Source: Azospira inquinata
GTDB lineage: Bacteria; Pseudomonadota; Gammaproteobacteria; Burkholderiales; Rhodocyclaceae
Direction of reading: 5' to 3'
Assembly (NCBI RefSeq): GCF_018905915.1
Contig: NZ_CP064782.1
Span: 2,914,001 to 2,978,000 of the forward strand
DNA: 64,000 nt
Part shown: positions 44,211-53,681 of the stretch, in pieces
Layout: every line of letters begins with the position of its first letter
Position numbering within the stretch: the stretch's first letter is position 1
Translations under genes and position numbers: made by a program
The notes under the pieces: model-generated
Told to the model about the DNA's origin: nothing
Seen by the model: only the letters and a program-made list of their open reading frames with translations
The model's database searches: none

Positions 44211-46313
44211 TTATACGCCGCTGGAAAGCCCCTGGACGAGCTCGCTTTGGGCGCAGCGGGGTTTGGCCCGGGGGCTGCGCTTACGCTGGTAGCAGCCTTC
44301 CGAATCCATTTCCCAGGCCTGGACGTTGTCTGCCAGATAGGGCTTGAGGCCTTCGGAGAGCACCCGCTTTTTCAGGCGAGGGTCCAGGACCGGGAAGCAG
44401 AGTTCGATGCGCCGGAAGAAATTCCGCTCCATCCAGTCCGCGCTGGACAGGTACACCCGGTCTTCCCCTTCCGCGTGGAAGTGGAAAATCCGGTGATGTT
44501 CTAGGAAGCGGCCGATGATGGAGCGCACCCGGATGTTTTCCGATAGCCCGGGAATGCCCGGCCGCAGGGCGCAGACGCCCCGGACAATGAGGTCGATCTT
44601 GACTCCGGCCTGGGAGGCTTCGTACAGGGTGGAAATGGTTTCCGGCTCCAGCAGGGAGTTCATCTTGGCGACGATGAAGGCCTGACCACCGGCCTTGGCT
44701 ACTTCCGTTTCCCGGCGGATGGCGGCGATGATGTTGGAGTGGAGGGTGAAAGGGGCCTGCCACAGGTGATGGAGGGCCTGGGCCCGGCCCAGGCCGGTGA
44801 GCTGCTTGAAGACTTCGGCCACGTCGGCACCGATCTGCTCATTACAGGTGAGTAGGCCAAAGTCCGTATACAGGCGGGCGGTGCGGGGATGGTAATTGCC
44901 TGTGCCCAGGTGTAAATAGCGGCGCAGGCAGCTGGGGGCGCCGTTTTCCCCTTCTTCCCGGCGCACCACCATGAGCATCTTGGCGTGGGTCTTGTGACCC
45001 ACCACCCCATACACCACATGGGCCCCCACTTCTTCCAGCTTGGTGGCCCAGTTGATGTTGGCCTCCTCGTCAAAGCGGGCCATGAGTTCCACCACCACCG
45101 TGACTTCCTTGCCGTTCTGGGCCGCGTCGATGAGGGATTGCATCAGCACCGAGTCCGTCCCCGTGCGATACACAGTCATTTTGATGGCCACCACCTGGGG
45201 ATCCGCCGCCGCTTCCCGGAGCAGTTCAATAACCGGGCCGAAGCTCTGGTAAGGATGGTGCAGAAGGATGTCGTTCTTGCGCATGCTGGAAAAGATGTCT
45301 TTATGCTTTTCCAGGGTCTTGGGCAGGCCGGGGGCGAAGGAGGGGAATTTCAAATCGGGCCGATCCACCCAGTCCGGCACCTGCATGAGGCGCACCAGAT
45401 TCACCGGCCCGGCCACCCGGAAGAGGTCCGCTTCGGTGAGATTGAACTGGGCCAGGAGAAATTCGGTCATGGCCTGGGAGCAGTTGTCCGCCACTTCCAG
45501 GCGTACCGCGTCACCAAAGTGGCGCTGGGGCAGTTCCCCCTGGATTTTGGTGCGCAGGTTTTTGACTTCTTCCTCGTCTACGAACAGGTCCGAATTGCGG
45601 GTCACCCGGAACTGGTAGCAGCCCAGCACGTTCATGCCCGCGAACAGTTCCCCCACAAAGGCGTGGAGCACGGAGGAGAGGAAGACGAAGCCGTATTCGT
45701 AGCCTGCCAGCTCCTGGGGCAGGCGGATCACCCGGGGCAGTACCCGGGGCGCCTGGACAATGGCCATGCCGGAATTGCGTCCAAACGCGTCCCGGCCTTC
45801 CAGTTCCACGGCGAAATTCAGGCTCTTGTTGAGAATTCGGGGGAAGGGGTGGGAGGGGTCCAGGCCGATGGGGGTGAGGACGGGCATGACTTCCCGGAAG
45901 AAATAATCCCGAATCCATTCCCGCTGGGCATCGGTCCAGGCGGTACGGCGCAGAAAGTGGATACCGTGGGAATCCAGGGCCGGGAGAATTTCCTCGTTAA
46001 AAAGCTTGTACTGTTCCCCCACCAATTCCTGGGACACCTTGTGCACTAGGCGGTAGACCTCCTGGGGTGTCTTGCCGTCCGTACTCCGGGTATTGGAATT
46101 GAGCTTGATCTGTTCCCGCAGCCCGGCTACCCGGATTTCGAAAAATTCGTCCATGTTGGACGAGACAATGCAGATAAAGCGCAGGCGCTCCAGCAGGGGG
46201 ACGGTGGGGTCCTGGGCCTGGGCTAGAACTCGGCGGTTGAAGGCCAGCAGGCCCAATTCCCGGTTGAGGAAGTTTTCCGGGGGATAACGACGATAAATAT
46301 GGGAGCGATTCAT
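44211..46313 (-). CDS. ppk: Polyphosphate kinase 1
   Basis: 700 residues, family length about 690. Reversibly polymerises ATP gamma-phosphate into polyphosphate, at the inner membrane. N-terminal FLNRELGLLAFNRRVLAQA is typical. The phospho-histidine is in VGHKTHAKMLMVV (about residue 440) and the second essential His in LEHHRIFHFH (about 605). It is divergent from ppx across 227 bases, an arrangement seen in several betaproteobacteria, so synthesis and breakdown can be controlled together. A candidate Pho box lies in the gap. Confidence 0.97.
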   Translation of the reverse strand: MNRSHIYRRYPPENFLNRELGLLAFNRRVLAQAQDPTVPLLERLRFICIVSSNMDEFFEIRVAGLREQIKLNSNTRSTDGKTPQEVYRLVHKVSQELVGEQYKLFNEEILPALDSHGIHFLRRTAWTDAQREWIRDYFFREVMPVLTPIGLDPSHPFPRILNKSLNFAVELEGRDAFGRNSGMAIVQAPRVLPRVIRLPQELAGYEYGFVFLSSVLHAFVGELFAGMNVLGCYQFRVTRNSDLFVDEEEVKNLRTKIQGELPQRHFGDAVRLEVADNCSQAMTEFLLAQFNLTEADLFRVAGPVNLVRLMQVPDWVDRPDLKFPSFAPGLPKTLEKHKDIFSSMRKNDILLHHPYQSFGPVIELLREAAADPQVVAIKMTVYRTGTDSVLMQSLIDAAQNGKEVTVVVELMARFDEEANINWATKLEEVGAHVVYGVVGHKTHAKMLMVVRREEGENGAPSCLRRYLHLGTGNYHPRTARLYTDFGLLTCNEQIGADVAEVFKQLTGLGRAQALHHLWQAPFTLHSNIIAAIRRETEVAKAGGQAFIVAKMNSLLEPETISTLYEASQAGVKIDLIVRGVCALRPGIPGLSENIRVRSIIGRFLEHHRIFHFHAEGEDRVYLSSADWMERNFFRRIELCFPVLDPRLKKRVLSEGLKPYLADNVQAWEMDSEGCYQRKRSPRAKPRCAQSELVQGLSSGV

Positions 46314-46396
46314 GGGTGTGAAGGGCGGCGCCAGGGGCGCGGCCCGGGAAAAAGGTAAAAAGAAGGGCTAAGGGCAGCCGTTAGTTTGTTACGTAC

Positions 46397-46414
46397 ATGT
46401 TAAGGGAATGTGAC
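46397..46414. promoter_or_regulatory. Candidate Pho box between ppk and ppx
   Basis: Direct repeat ATGTTAA-GGGA-ATGTGAC: two 7-base units with an 11-base period, the architecture of PhoB sites. Each half matches 4 of 7 positions of the reversed CTGTCAT consensus, so the match is weak. Position about 84 bases before the ppk ATG is suitable. Confidence 0.35.
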
Positions 46415-46540
46415 GGCCTTCTGCCAGCCCTAAAAGCCGGGGGCGTACTCCCAAAAAACTCCGGGAAGGCGTGGCAGCGGGGTGGGGCGCCCGGTGTAGA
46501 ATGGCCCGGTCGCCGCAATGCCGGCCTGCCTTGCTGATCC

Positions 46541-48082
46541 ATGCGCTACGAACAGATTGCCGCCGTTGACCTGGGTTCCAACAGTTTCCGCCTGCAAGTG
46601 GGGCGGGTGGTGGAAGACCAGATTTACCCCCTGGATTCCCTGAAGGAGTCGGTGCGCCTAGCCTCCGGCCTGGATCAGGACAAAATGCTGGATGCTGCGG
46701 CCCAGCAGCGAGCCCTGGACGCCCTGCGCCGCTTTGGCGAACGCCTGCGGGGTTTCGACCCGGCGACGGTGCGGGTGGTGGCCACCAATACCCTGCGGGT
46801 AGCCAAGAATGCCCTGGATTTCCTGCCCCAGGCGGAAGAAGCCCTGGGCTTTCCCATTGAAATCATCGCCGGACGGGAAGAGGCCCGGCTCATCTATATC
46901 GGCGCCTCCCATTCCCTGCCAGCGGCGGTACATAAACGGCTGGTGGTGGACATCGGCGGCGGCTCCACGGAATTCATTATTGGCAAGGGCTACGATCCCC
47001 TGCAGATGGAATCCCTGTTCATGGGCTGTGTCAGTTACACCCTGAACTTTTTCCCCGGTGGCAAGGTGGATAAAAAGCACCTGCGGGAAGCGGAAGTGGC
47101 TGCCGGTCGGGAAATTCAGACCATCGTCCATGATTTCAAGCGCTTGGGCTGGAAGGAGGCCGTGGGTTCTTCCGGCACCGCCCGGGCGATTGCCGACCTT
47201 TTGGAAATGAACCGGCTCAATCCGGGCAACACCACCGGGATTACCCGGGAGGGCCTGGAAAAGCTTAAAACCCTGCTGATCAAGGCCGGTTCCGCCGAGG
47301 CCCTGGGGCTTGCCGGCCTGCGGGGCGACCGCCTGCCCGTGCTGGCCGGGGGCATTGCCATCATGAGCGCCATTTTCCAGAACCTGGATATTGAGCGCAT
47401 GACCTATGCGGATGGGGCTCTGCGTCTGGGGGTGCTATATGACCAGTTAGGCCGTTTTCACCATCAGGACATGCGGGACGCCACCGTGGGCCAGTTCATG
47501 CGCCGCTACCAGGTGGACGGGGGCCAGGCCCAGCGGGTGGAACGGACCGCCGTGGCCATGTTCCACGATCTGATGCCCGATGCCGGGGACCCGGAGCGGG
47601 AACTCCAGTTTTTGCGCTGGGCCGCCAAGCTTCACGAAATCGGCATTTCCATTGCCCACAACGGCTACCACAAGCACGGCGCCTACATTCTCACCTTTGC
47701 CGATATGCCCGGCTTTTCCAAAAAGGACCAGGGGCGGCTGGCCCTCCTGGTGCTGGGCCATCGGGGCAAGCTGGACAAGGTGTCCGCCCTGCCTTTGTCC
47801 GATAGCAGTTGGCTGTTGATTCTCTGTCTGCGCCTGGCCGTGCTCTTTCACCGTTCCCGCACCGATCTGGCTGATCTGCCCTATCGGCTGCGGCGAGGGC
47901 TGAAGGGGGCCATATTCCTGGACCTGCCTTCCGAATGGTTGGCCGCCAACCCCCTGAGCGCCGCCGCCTTCCGGGAAGAAGAAAACGCTTGGCGGGGTAT
48001 CGGCCTGGATTTGCGGGTGAAATCCCGCAGCAAGTCGGAATGGGGCCAGTTGGTGACCGCTTCCGATTCGGAGTTGTGCTGA
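46541..48082 (+). CDS. ppx: Exopolyphosphatase (Ppx/GppA family)
   Basis: 513 residues, length of Ppx (about 510). An ASKHA-fold phosphatase: phosphate-1 motif AAVDLGSNSFRLQVG at residue 7, VVATNTLRVAKN, phosphate-2 motif VVDIGGGSTEFI near residue 143 and the C-terminal HD-like domain with HEIGISIAHNGYHKHGAYI. It degrades long polyphosphate; GppA activity on pppGpp cannot be excluded. Divergent from ppk and separated by 4 bases from the Mla-type permease gene downstream, so the two units may be cotranscribed. Confidence 0.95.
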   Translation: MRYEQIAAVDLGSNSFRLQVGRVVEDQIYPLDSLKESVRLASGLDQDKMLDAAAQQRALDALRRFGERLRGFDPATVRVVATNTLRVAKNALDFLPQAEEALGFPIEIIAGREEARLIYIGASHSLPAAVHKRLVVDIGGGSTEFIIGKGYDPLQMESLFMGCVSYTLNFFPGGKVDKKHLREAEVAAGREIQTIVHDFKRLGWKEAVGSSGTARAIADLLEMNRLNPGNTTGITREGLEKLKTLLIKAGSAEALGLAGLRGDRLPVLAGGIAIMSAIFQNLDIERMTYADGALRLGVLYDQLGRFHHQDMRDATVGQFMRRYQVDGGQAQRVERTAVAMFHDLMPDAGDPERELQFLRWAAKLHEIGISIAHNGYHKHGAYILTFADMPGFSKKDQGRLALLVLGHRGKLDKVSALPLSDSSWLLILCLRLAVLFHRSRTDLADLPYRLRRGLKGAIFLDLPSEWLAANPLSAAAFREEENAWRGIGLDLRVKSRSKSEWGQLVTASDSELC

Positions 48083-48086
48083 GGCC

Positions 48087-49202
48087 ATGGGCGCTGGAGC
48101 CGAGCTGGTGGAGGCAGAGGGTGGCCGGGTGGCCTGCCCCTGCGGCGACTGGATACTCACCCAGTTGGCTCCCCAGCGGGAAGCCCTGGAAGCCCGGCTG
48201 GCGGCCCAGGTAAAACAAGGCTGCGCCTGGGACTTTTCCCGTCTGGGGCGTTTGGACAGTCTGGGGGCCTTGCTTTTGTGGCGAGCCTGGGGACGGCGCT
48301 GGCCGGACGGCCTGGTGCTGGGTAATGCCCATCGCCGGGTGCTGGAGCGGGTGGCCCGGGTGCCTGCCCTGGAAGTGCCCCGCCCCCAGCATGGGCCGGG
48401 AGACGGCCTGGTCCAGGTAGGCCGTTACCTTTTTAAGTTTGCCCATGGCCTGCAAGGCCTGATCTGGCTCCTGGGCCAGATGGTGCTGGATTCCCTCTAC
48501 CTGCTGCGCCATCCGGGGCAACTGCCCCTGCGGGAGTTTTCTGCCACCCTCTATAAAAGCGGGGCCAAGGCCCTGGTGGTGACGGCCCTGGTGGGCTTTC
48601 TGATTGGCGTGGTCTTAAGCTATCTGTCTGCCCTCCAGCTCAAGGCGTTCGGGGCGGATGTGTATATCGTCAATCTCCTGGGGATCAGCATTATCCGGGA
48701 GCTGGGGCCGGTTTTGGTGGCGGTGCTGGTGGCGGGGCGTTCCGGCTCGGCCATGACCGCCCAGATCGGCGTCATGCGGGTGACGGAGGAACTGGACGCC
48801 CTGGCGGCCATGGGCATTTCCCAGACCCTGCGTCTGGTGCTGCCGAAAATCGCCGCCCTCACCGTGGCCATGCCCCTGCTGGTGATCTGGACGTCCGCCG
48901 CCGGGGTGCTGGGGGGCATGGTGTCGGCCCACCTGCAACTGGATTTGTCCTACGCCTATTTCCTGGACAATCTGCCCAAGACCGTGCCCCTGGCCAATTT
49001 GTGGATCGCCCTCATCAAGGGCTGGGTCTTCGGCTTTCTCATCGCCCTCATTGCCTGCCATTTCGGCCTGCACGTGAAACCCAATACGGAAAGCCTTTCC
49101 GCCCGCACCACCGCCTCCGTGGTGACGGCCATTACCACGGTGATCCTGGTGGATGCCATTTTCGCCATTGCCACCCGTGAATTCGGGATGCCCGGCGGAT
49201 GA
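48087..49202 (+). CDS. MlaE-type lipid ABC transporter permease with fused N-terminal STAS domain
   Basis: 371 residues, about 110 longer than E. coli MlaE (260). Residues 1 to about 105 look like a STAS/MlaB-type domain (CAWDFSRLGRLDSLGALLLWRAW). Residues about 115-371 are the MlaE permease: YKSGAKALVVTALVGFLIGVV, GISIIRELGPVLVAVLVAGR and EELDALAAMGIS are characteristic. In E. coli MlaB is a separate STAS subunit that binds the ATPase MlaF; here both are one chain. First gene of an MlaE-F-D-lipoprotein operon for phospholipid or other lipid traffic across the envelope. Confidence 0.92.
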   Translation: MGAGAELVEAEGGRVACPCGDWILTQLAPQREALEARLAAQVKQGCAWDFSRLGRLDSLGALLLWRAWGRRWPDGLVLGNAHRRVLERVARVPALEVPRPQHGPGDGLVQVGRYLFKFAHGLQGLIWLLGQMVLDSLYLLRHPGQLPLREFSATLYKSGAKALVVTALVGFLIGVVLSYLSALQLKAFGADVYIVNLLGISIIRELGPVLVAVLVAGRSGSAMTAQIGVMRVTEELDALAAMGISQTLRLVLPKIAALTVAMPLLVIWTSAAGVLGGMVSAHLQLDLSYAYFLDNLPKTVPLANLWIALIKGWVFGFLIALIACHFGLHVKPNTESLSARTTASVVTAITTVILVDAIFAIATREFGMPGG

Positions 49203-49960
49203 GCGAACCGGTTATCCAAGTGCGGGGGCTGACCACCCGGTTTGGCGCCAATGTGGTGCACCGGGACCTGGACCTGACCGTGGCCGCCGGAGAAACCCTG
49301 GCCCTGGTGGGGGGCTCAGGGAGCGGCAAGACCACCCTGCTGCGGGAAATTGTCGGCCTGCAAGCCTACTGGAAGGGGGAGGTGCGCCTCTTCGGCCAGC
49401 CCCTCCATGGGACCGATCCGGCCCAGGCGCTGGCCCTGCGGCGCCGCTTTGGCCTGCTGTTCCAGCAGGGGGCCCTGTTTTCCGCCCTTTCCGTTTTCGA
49501 CAACATCGCTTTTCCTCTGCGGGAATTGCAATGTCTGGACGAAGCCCTGATCCGGGACCTAGTGGCCCTCAAGCTGGCCATGGTGGAACTGGAGCCTGCC
49601 CACGCCCGGCTCATGCCAGCGGAGCTGTCCGGCGGCATGATCAAGCGGGTGGCCCTGGCCCGGGCCCTGGCTTTGGAGCCTGAACTGCTCCTCCTGGACG
49701 AACCCACCGCCGGTCTGGACCCGAACCGGAGCGAAAGCTTTGTGGCCCTGATCCGTCAGTTGCAGCAAGAACTCCAATTTACCGTGGTCATGGTGACCCA
49801 TGACATGCCCACCCTGTTAGGGCTGGCCCGGCAGATGGCGGTACTGGCGGATCAGCGCATCGTGGCCCGGGGCAGCCTGGAGGAGGTGCGCCGGGTGGAT
49901 CATCCCTTTATTCAGAATTTTTTTCGCAGCAGCCAGGGCCCGGCTGCCGCTCCAGTCTAG
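49199..49960 (+). CDS. MlaF-type ABC transporter ATP-binding protein
   Basis: 253 residues. Walker A GGSGSGKTTLLREIVG, Q-loop LLFQQGALFSALSVFDN (the Mla-type 'QQGALF' variant), signature ELSGGMIKRVALARALA, Walker B LLLLDEPTAGLDP and switch His (MVTHDM). The ATG overlaps the permease stop by four bases. Powers the lipid transporter with the MlaE-like permease and the MCE protein downstream. Confidence 0.96.
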   Translation: MSEPVIQVRGLTTRFGANVVHRDLDLTVAAGETLALVGGSGSGKTTLLREIVGLQAYWKGEVRLFGQPLHGTDPAQALALRRRFGLLFQQGALFSALSVFDNIAFPLRELQCLDEALIRDLVALKLAMVELEPAHARLMPAELSGGMIKRVALARALALEPELLLLDEPTAGLDPNRSESFVALIRQLQQELQFTVVMVTHDMPTLLGLARQMAVLADQRIVARGSLEEVRRVDHPFIQNFFRSSQGPAAAPV

Positions 49961-49973
49961 TCGAGGAGTTCCT

Positions 49974-50903
49974 ATGGAAAACCGTGCCTACGCCCTGGCC
50001 GCCGGTATTTTTACCCTGGTGCTGGTGGCGGCCGGTGTCTTTTCCCTCTGGTGGTTCAGCGGGCAGCGGGAGAAAACCCGGGATTACCTGCTGGTCAGCA
50101 CCTATAACGTCACCGGCCTCAATCCCCAGGCCCAGGTTCGCTACCGGGGCATCCGGGTGGGCAAGGTGGTGGAAATCCACCTGGATAAAAGCAATACCCG
50201 GAATATCCTCATCCTCATCCGGGTCAATGAGGAAGTGCCCGTGACTGCTGGCACCGTGGCCCGCCTGGGCTACCAGGGGGTGACCGGGATCGCCCATGTG
50301 CTGCTGGAAGACAGCGACAAGAATCTGGCCCCCCTGTCGGGCCAGGACGGGGAGCCGCCCCGCATTGCCATGCAGCCCTCCCTGATCCAGGAAGTAAGCG
50401 ATGTGGGGGCGGATACCCTGCGCCAGGCCCATGATCTCCTGGCCAGCGCCAATGCCCTGCTCAACGAGGAAAACCGGGACCATATCACCCATACCCTGGC
50501 TAATCTGGATGGAGCCTCCTCCAATCTGCAACCGGCCCTGAAGGAGTTGCCGGATACCCTGGCCCGGCTGCGCCTGGTCCTGAGCGACGATAATCTACGC
50601 AATCTGTCCGCTACTTTGAAAAACAGTCAGCAGGCCGCGGGAGATGCCCGCCAGCTGATGGCCAGCCTGCACCGGCTGAGCGAGCACCTGGATCAGGGCA
50701 CCGCCGCTGGGGAGGGAAATCTGGGGGTGCTGTCCCCCCGCTGGAAGGATGTGGCCGCCGACGTGTCCACCAGCACCCGCCAGCTGAACCGGGTCTTGCA
50801 ACAGGTGGAACAATCCCCCCAAAGCCTGATCTTCGGCCATCAGGCGCCCCCGGGGCCCGGGGAACCGGGCTTTGTCGCCCCCGTCCATGGAGATGCCCAA
50901 TGA
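49974..50903 (+). CDS. MlaD-type MCE-domain lipid transport protein
   Basis: 309 residues. One N-terminal membrane segment (about 5-28, ALAAGIFTLVLVAAGVFSLW), then the MCE domain (about 35-115; YNVTGLNPQAQVRYRGIRVGKV). An extended helical region (about 140-270) is rich in Leu and Ala with repeated LxxL/ARL patterns, which in MCE proteins forms a periplasmic tube or needle. A GAGGAG site precedes the ATG. Much longer than E. coli MlaD (183), closer to the longer MCE proteins of four-gene operons that include an auxiliary lipoprotein. Confidence 0.94.
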   Translation: MENRAYALAAGIFTLVLVAAGVFSLWWFSGQREKTRDYLLVSTYNVTGLNPQAQVRYRGIRVGKVVEIHLDKSNTRNILILIRVNEEVPVTAGTVARLGYQGVTGIAHVLLEDSDKNLAPLSGQDGEPPRIAMQPSLIQEVSDVGADTLRQAHDLLASANALLNEENRDHITHTLANLDGASSNLQPALKELPDTLARLRLVLSDDNLRNLSATLKNSQQAAGDARQLMASLHRLSEHLDQGTAAGEGNLGVLSPRWKDVAADVSTSTRQLNRVLQQVEQSPQSLIFGHQAPPGPGEPGFVAPVHGDAQ

Positions 50904-51520
50904 GCCGCCTATCCCTTATTCGCTCCGCTTCCCGCCTGGTCTGGCTTACGGCACTGGTGCTGGGGGGCTGCGCCATTGGGCGTCCCACCACGCCCCCTCC
51001 AGCCACCTATGATTTTGGCCCCCTGCCAGTGCCCCTGGGCGGGGCGGATCGGTCCAGCCTGGGCCTGGAGGTGCGCATGCCTGCCTGGGTGGATAGCACG
51101 GGCATTGCCTATCGGCTGGCCTACGGGGAGGGGGGCCGGCGCTATGAATATGGCCTTAGCCGCTGGTCGGCACCTCCGGCCCAGTTACTGGCCCTGAACT
51201 GGCGCCAGCAGCTGGGCTTGAGCCGGGGCGGCGAAGGCTCGGACCGGCGCTGCCGGATTCGGGTGGAAGTGGATGAGTTCATCCAGGTTTTTGATTTCCC
51301 CCAATCCAGCCGGGGATTGTTGCAGGGCCGCATGACATTGGTGGGTAAACAGGGCACAGTCCTTGGCGTACAGCCCTTGCAGCAAATCCGCCCGGCTCCG
51401 GCGCCCGATGCCCGGGGCGGAACGGTGGCGCTGACGGAGGCGGCCAGCGCAGCTGGTCAGGCCATGGCGGCTTGGCTTCATTCCATGGAGGAGGGGGGCC
51501 GTCTTCGGGACTGTCGTTGA
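50900..51520 (+). CDS. ABC-type transport auxiliary lipoprotein (PqiC/YmbA-like)
   Basis: 206 residues. Lipoprotein signal with lipobox VLGGC (Cys near residue 24), then TYDFGPL, the start typical of ABC_trans_aux proteins, and a C-terminal Leu/Ala-rich helix. The ATG overlaps the MCE gene stop by four bases. In E. coli PqiC is the outer-membrane lipoprotein partner of the PqiB MCE tube; by analogy this protein would dock the MlaD-like needle to the outer membrane. No MlaC-like periplasmic carrier or MlaA is in the operon. Confidence 0.9.
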   Translation: MSRLSLIRSASRLVWLTALVLGGCAIGRPTTPPPATYDFGPLPVPLGGADRSSLGLEVRMPAWVDSTGIAYRLAYGEGGRRYEYGLSRWSAPPAQLLALNWRQQLGLSRGGEGSDRRCRIRVEVDEFIQVFDFPQSSRGLLQGRMTLVGKQGTVLGVQPLQQIRPAPAPDARGGTVALTEAASAAGQAMAAWLHSMEEGGRLRDCR

Positions 51521-51547
51521 TTCCAACGTCAATTTTTGAGGACGCCC

Positions 51548-53197
51548 ATGCCCGAGAACACCCAAAACATCTACAAAGTCGGTTTGGACAAGAATGAGGC
51601 CAATTATGTGCCTCTCTCCCCCCTGACCTTTATCGCCCGTTCCGCCTACATTTACCCGGAACGTCTGGCGGTGGTGCACGGCAAGCGCCGCTACACTTGG
51701 AAGGAAACCTTCACCCGGGCCCGGCGCCTGGCTTCGGCCCTGGAGGGCCGAGGCATCGGGGAGGGGGATACGGTGGCGGTGATGTTGAACAACACCCCGG
51801 AAATGTACGAATGCCATTTCGGGGTGCCCGTCACCGGGGCTGTGCTGAATACCCTGAACACCCGTCTGGACAGCGAAACCGTGGCTTTTATGCTGAACCA
51901 CGGGGAAGCCAAGCTGTTGATCACGGACCGGGAATATTTCCCCATTGTCCAAAAGGCCCTGGATTTGCTGGGGCGCAACATTCCGGTGATCGATGTGGAT
52001 GATCCGGAATACGCCGGCCCCGGTGATCTGCTCGGGGAAAAGGATTACGAGGCCCTGCTGGCGGAAGGCTCCCCGGATTACCCCTGGAAAGGGCCGGAGG
52101 ATGAGTGGAACGCCATTTCCCTCAATTACACCTCTGGCACCACGGGCAATCCCAAAGGGGTGGTTTATCACCATCGGGGCGCCTACCTGAATGCCATGTC
52201 CAACATCGTTTCCTGGGGCATGCCGCCCCATTCGGTGTATTTGTGGACCCTGCCCATGTTTCACTGCAACGGCTGGTGCTTCCCCTGGACCATGGCGGCC
52301 AACGCGGGAACCAACGTCTGCCTGCGCCGGGTGGATCCCAAGCTTATTTTTCAGCTGATCCGGGAGCAGGGCGTCACCCACTACTGCGGCGCTCCCATTG
52401 TCCATTCCATGCTGGCCAATGCCCCGGCGGAATGGCGGGAAGGCATTACTCAGGGGGTGTTCGGCCTGATCGCCGCCGCCCCGCCTCCCGCCGCCGTAAT
52501 CGAGGGCATGGCCAAAATCGGCTTTAAGATCACCCACGTCTATGGCCTGACCGAAAGTTACGGCCCGGCGGCGGTGTGCGCCCAGCATCCGGAGTGGAAC
52601 GCCTTGCCCGTGGGGGAACAGGTCACCCTGAACGGCCGCCAGGGGGTGCGCTATCACGCCCAGGAAGCCATTACGGTGCTGGACCCTACCACCATGGAAG
52701 CGGTGCCCTGGGACGGGGAAACCATGGGGGAAATCATGTTCCGGGGCAACCTGGTCATGAAGGGCTATCTGAAAAATCCCAAGGCCAGCGCCGAGTCTTT
52801 CGCCGGGGGCTATTACCACACCGGGGATTTGGCGGTGATGCAGCCCGATGGCTATGTGAAGATCAAGGACCGGTCCAAGGATGTGATCATTTCCGGTGGG
52901 GAGAACATTTCCTCCATTGAGGTGGAAGACGTGCTCTACAAACACCCGGCGGTGATGGCAGCGGCGGTGGTGGCGGCTCAGGACCCCAAATGGGGGGAAG
53001 TGCCCGCCGCCTTCATCGAACTGCGCACCGGCCAGTCAGTGACGGAAGAGGAGGTGATCGCCTTCTGCCGGGAACACATGGCCCGCTTCAAGGTGCCGAA
53101 AAAGGTGGTATTCGGCACCCTGCCCAAGACTTCCACGGGCAAGATTCAGAAGTACGTGCTTCGGGAACAGGCCAAATCCGCCGCTTCCTTTGAATAA
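51548..53197 (+). CDS. AMP-binding acyl-CoA synthetase
   Basis: 549 residues of the ANL superfamily. ATP motif LNYTSGTTGNPKGVVYHHRG near residue 193, YGLTESYGPA near residue 335, YHTGDLAV, RSKDVIISGGENISSIEVE and the adenylation Lys in KTSTGKIQKYVL. Overall pattern is of medium/long-chain or methylmercaptopropionate-type acyl-CoA ligases; the substrate cannot be set by eye. The ATG at 51548 follows GAGGA at 5 bases; a TTG at 51536 is less likely. It follows the Mla-type operon by 27 bases and could be cotranscribed. A terminator closes it. Confidence 0.9.
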   Translation: MPENTQNIYKVGLDKNEANYVPLSPLTFIARSAYIYPERLAVVHGKRRYTWKETFTRARRLASALEGRGIGEGDTVAVMLNNTPEMYECHFGVPVTGAVLNTLNTRLDSETVAFMLNHGEAKLLITDREYFPIVQKALDLLGRNIPVIDVDDPEYAGPGDLLGEKDYEALLAEGSPDYPWKGPEDEWNAISLNYTSGTTGNPKGVVYHHRGAYLNAMSNIVSWGMPPHSVYLWTLPMFHCNGWCFPWTMAANAGTNVCLRRVDPKLIFQLIREQGVTHYCGAPIVHSMLANAPAEWREGITQGVFGLIAAAPPPAAVIEGMAKIGFKITHVYGLTESYGPAAVCAQHPEWNALPVGEQVTLNGRQGVRYHAQEAITVLDPTTMEAVPWDGETMGEIMFRGNLVMKGYLKNPKASAESFAGGYYHTGDLAVMQPDGYVKIKDRSKDVIISGGENISSIEVEDVLYKHPAVMAAAVVAAQDPKWGEVPAAFIELRTGQSVTEEEVIAFCREHMARFKVPKKVVFGTLPKTSTGKIQKYVLREQAKSAASFE

Positions 53198-53231
53198 GCC
53201 GGTGCCCTAGTTTTTGGCACAGACCACCCAG

Positions 53232-53265
53232 AAACAGGGGAGCGACAGGCTCCCCTGTTTTATTT
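53232..53265 (+). terminator. Intrinsic terminator after the acyl-CoA ligase gene
   Basis: 12-bp stem AAACAGGGGAGC/GCTCCCCTGTTT, 5-base loop, TTTTATTT tail. Confidence 0.88.
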
Positions 53266-53501
53266 CAGGTGCTGATCTTGGGGCGTTCCGAGGGGCTGTA
53301 GTTGGAAAAATGGCCCTCCCGGGCTGCCTGGGCCCGGGCCTGGGAGAAAATACCGGCGATTTTGCCCTGGGGGGCAGTGAGGGAGACCTGTTTTTCCAGA
53401 TCCTGGCTGCCGCAGTGGGGACAGGTGGGTACGGTGCTGCTGCGCACCAGCAATTCAAAGGTTTGGGCGCACTGTTTGCAGCGATAGTCGTAAAGGGGCA
53501 T
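53265..53501 (-). CDS. FmdB-family zinc ribbon protein
   Basis: 78 residues. N-terminal MPLYDYRCKQC and CPHCG give two CxxC knuckles, the FmdB/CxxC_CxxC_SSSS regulator pattern (PLYEYxCxxC). The C-terminus carries IFSQARAQAAREGHFSNYSPSERP, typical of the betaproteobacterial members. Original family member FmdB was linked to formamidase regulation in Methylophilus; the general function is unknown. AGGAGA precedes the ATG at 53501. Its stop touches the terminator of the convergent acyl-CoA ligase gene. Confidence 0.88.
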   Translation of the reverse strand: MPLYDYRCKQCAQTFELLVRSSTVPTCPHCGSQDLEKQVSLTAPQGKIAGIFSQARAQAAREGHFSNYSPSERPKIST

Positions 53502-53681
53502 GGGCTTCTCCTGTGGGATTGTGGACAAAATCCACCCTTAATTCAGAAGAAAGCAAGAAAGGTTCCCCTTCCTCCCATGAAGGCCGGGGATCAAGGAGAA
53601 TGGGCCTCTCTAAGCCTGTTGCACGGCTAGGGGGCTGGCAGGGGAGGGGGCGAACGGTTCCCCTAGGGTTCCCAAGGCAAC

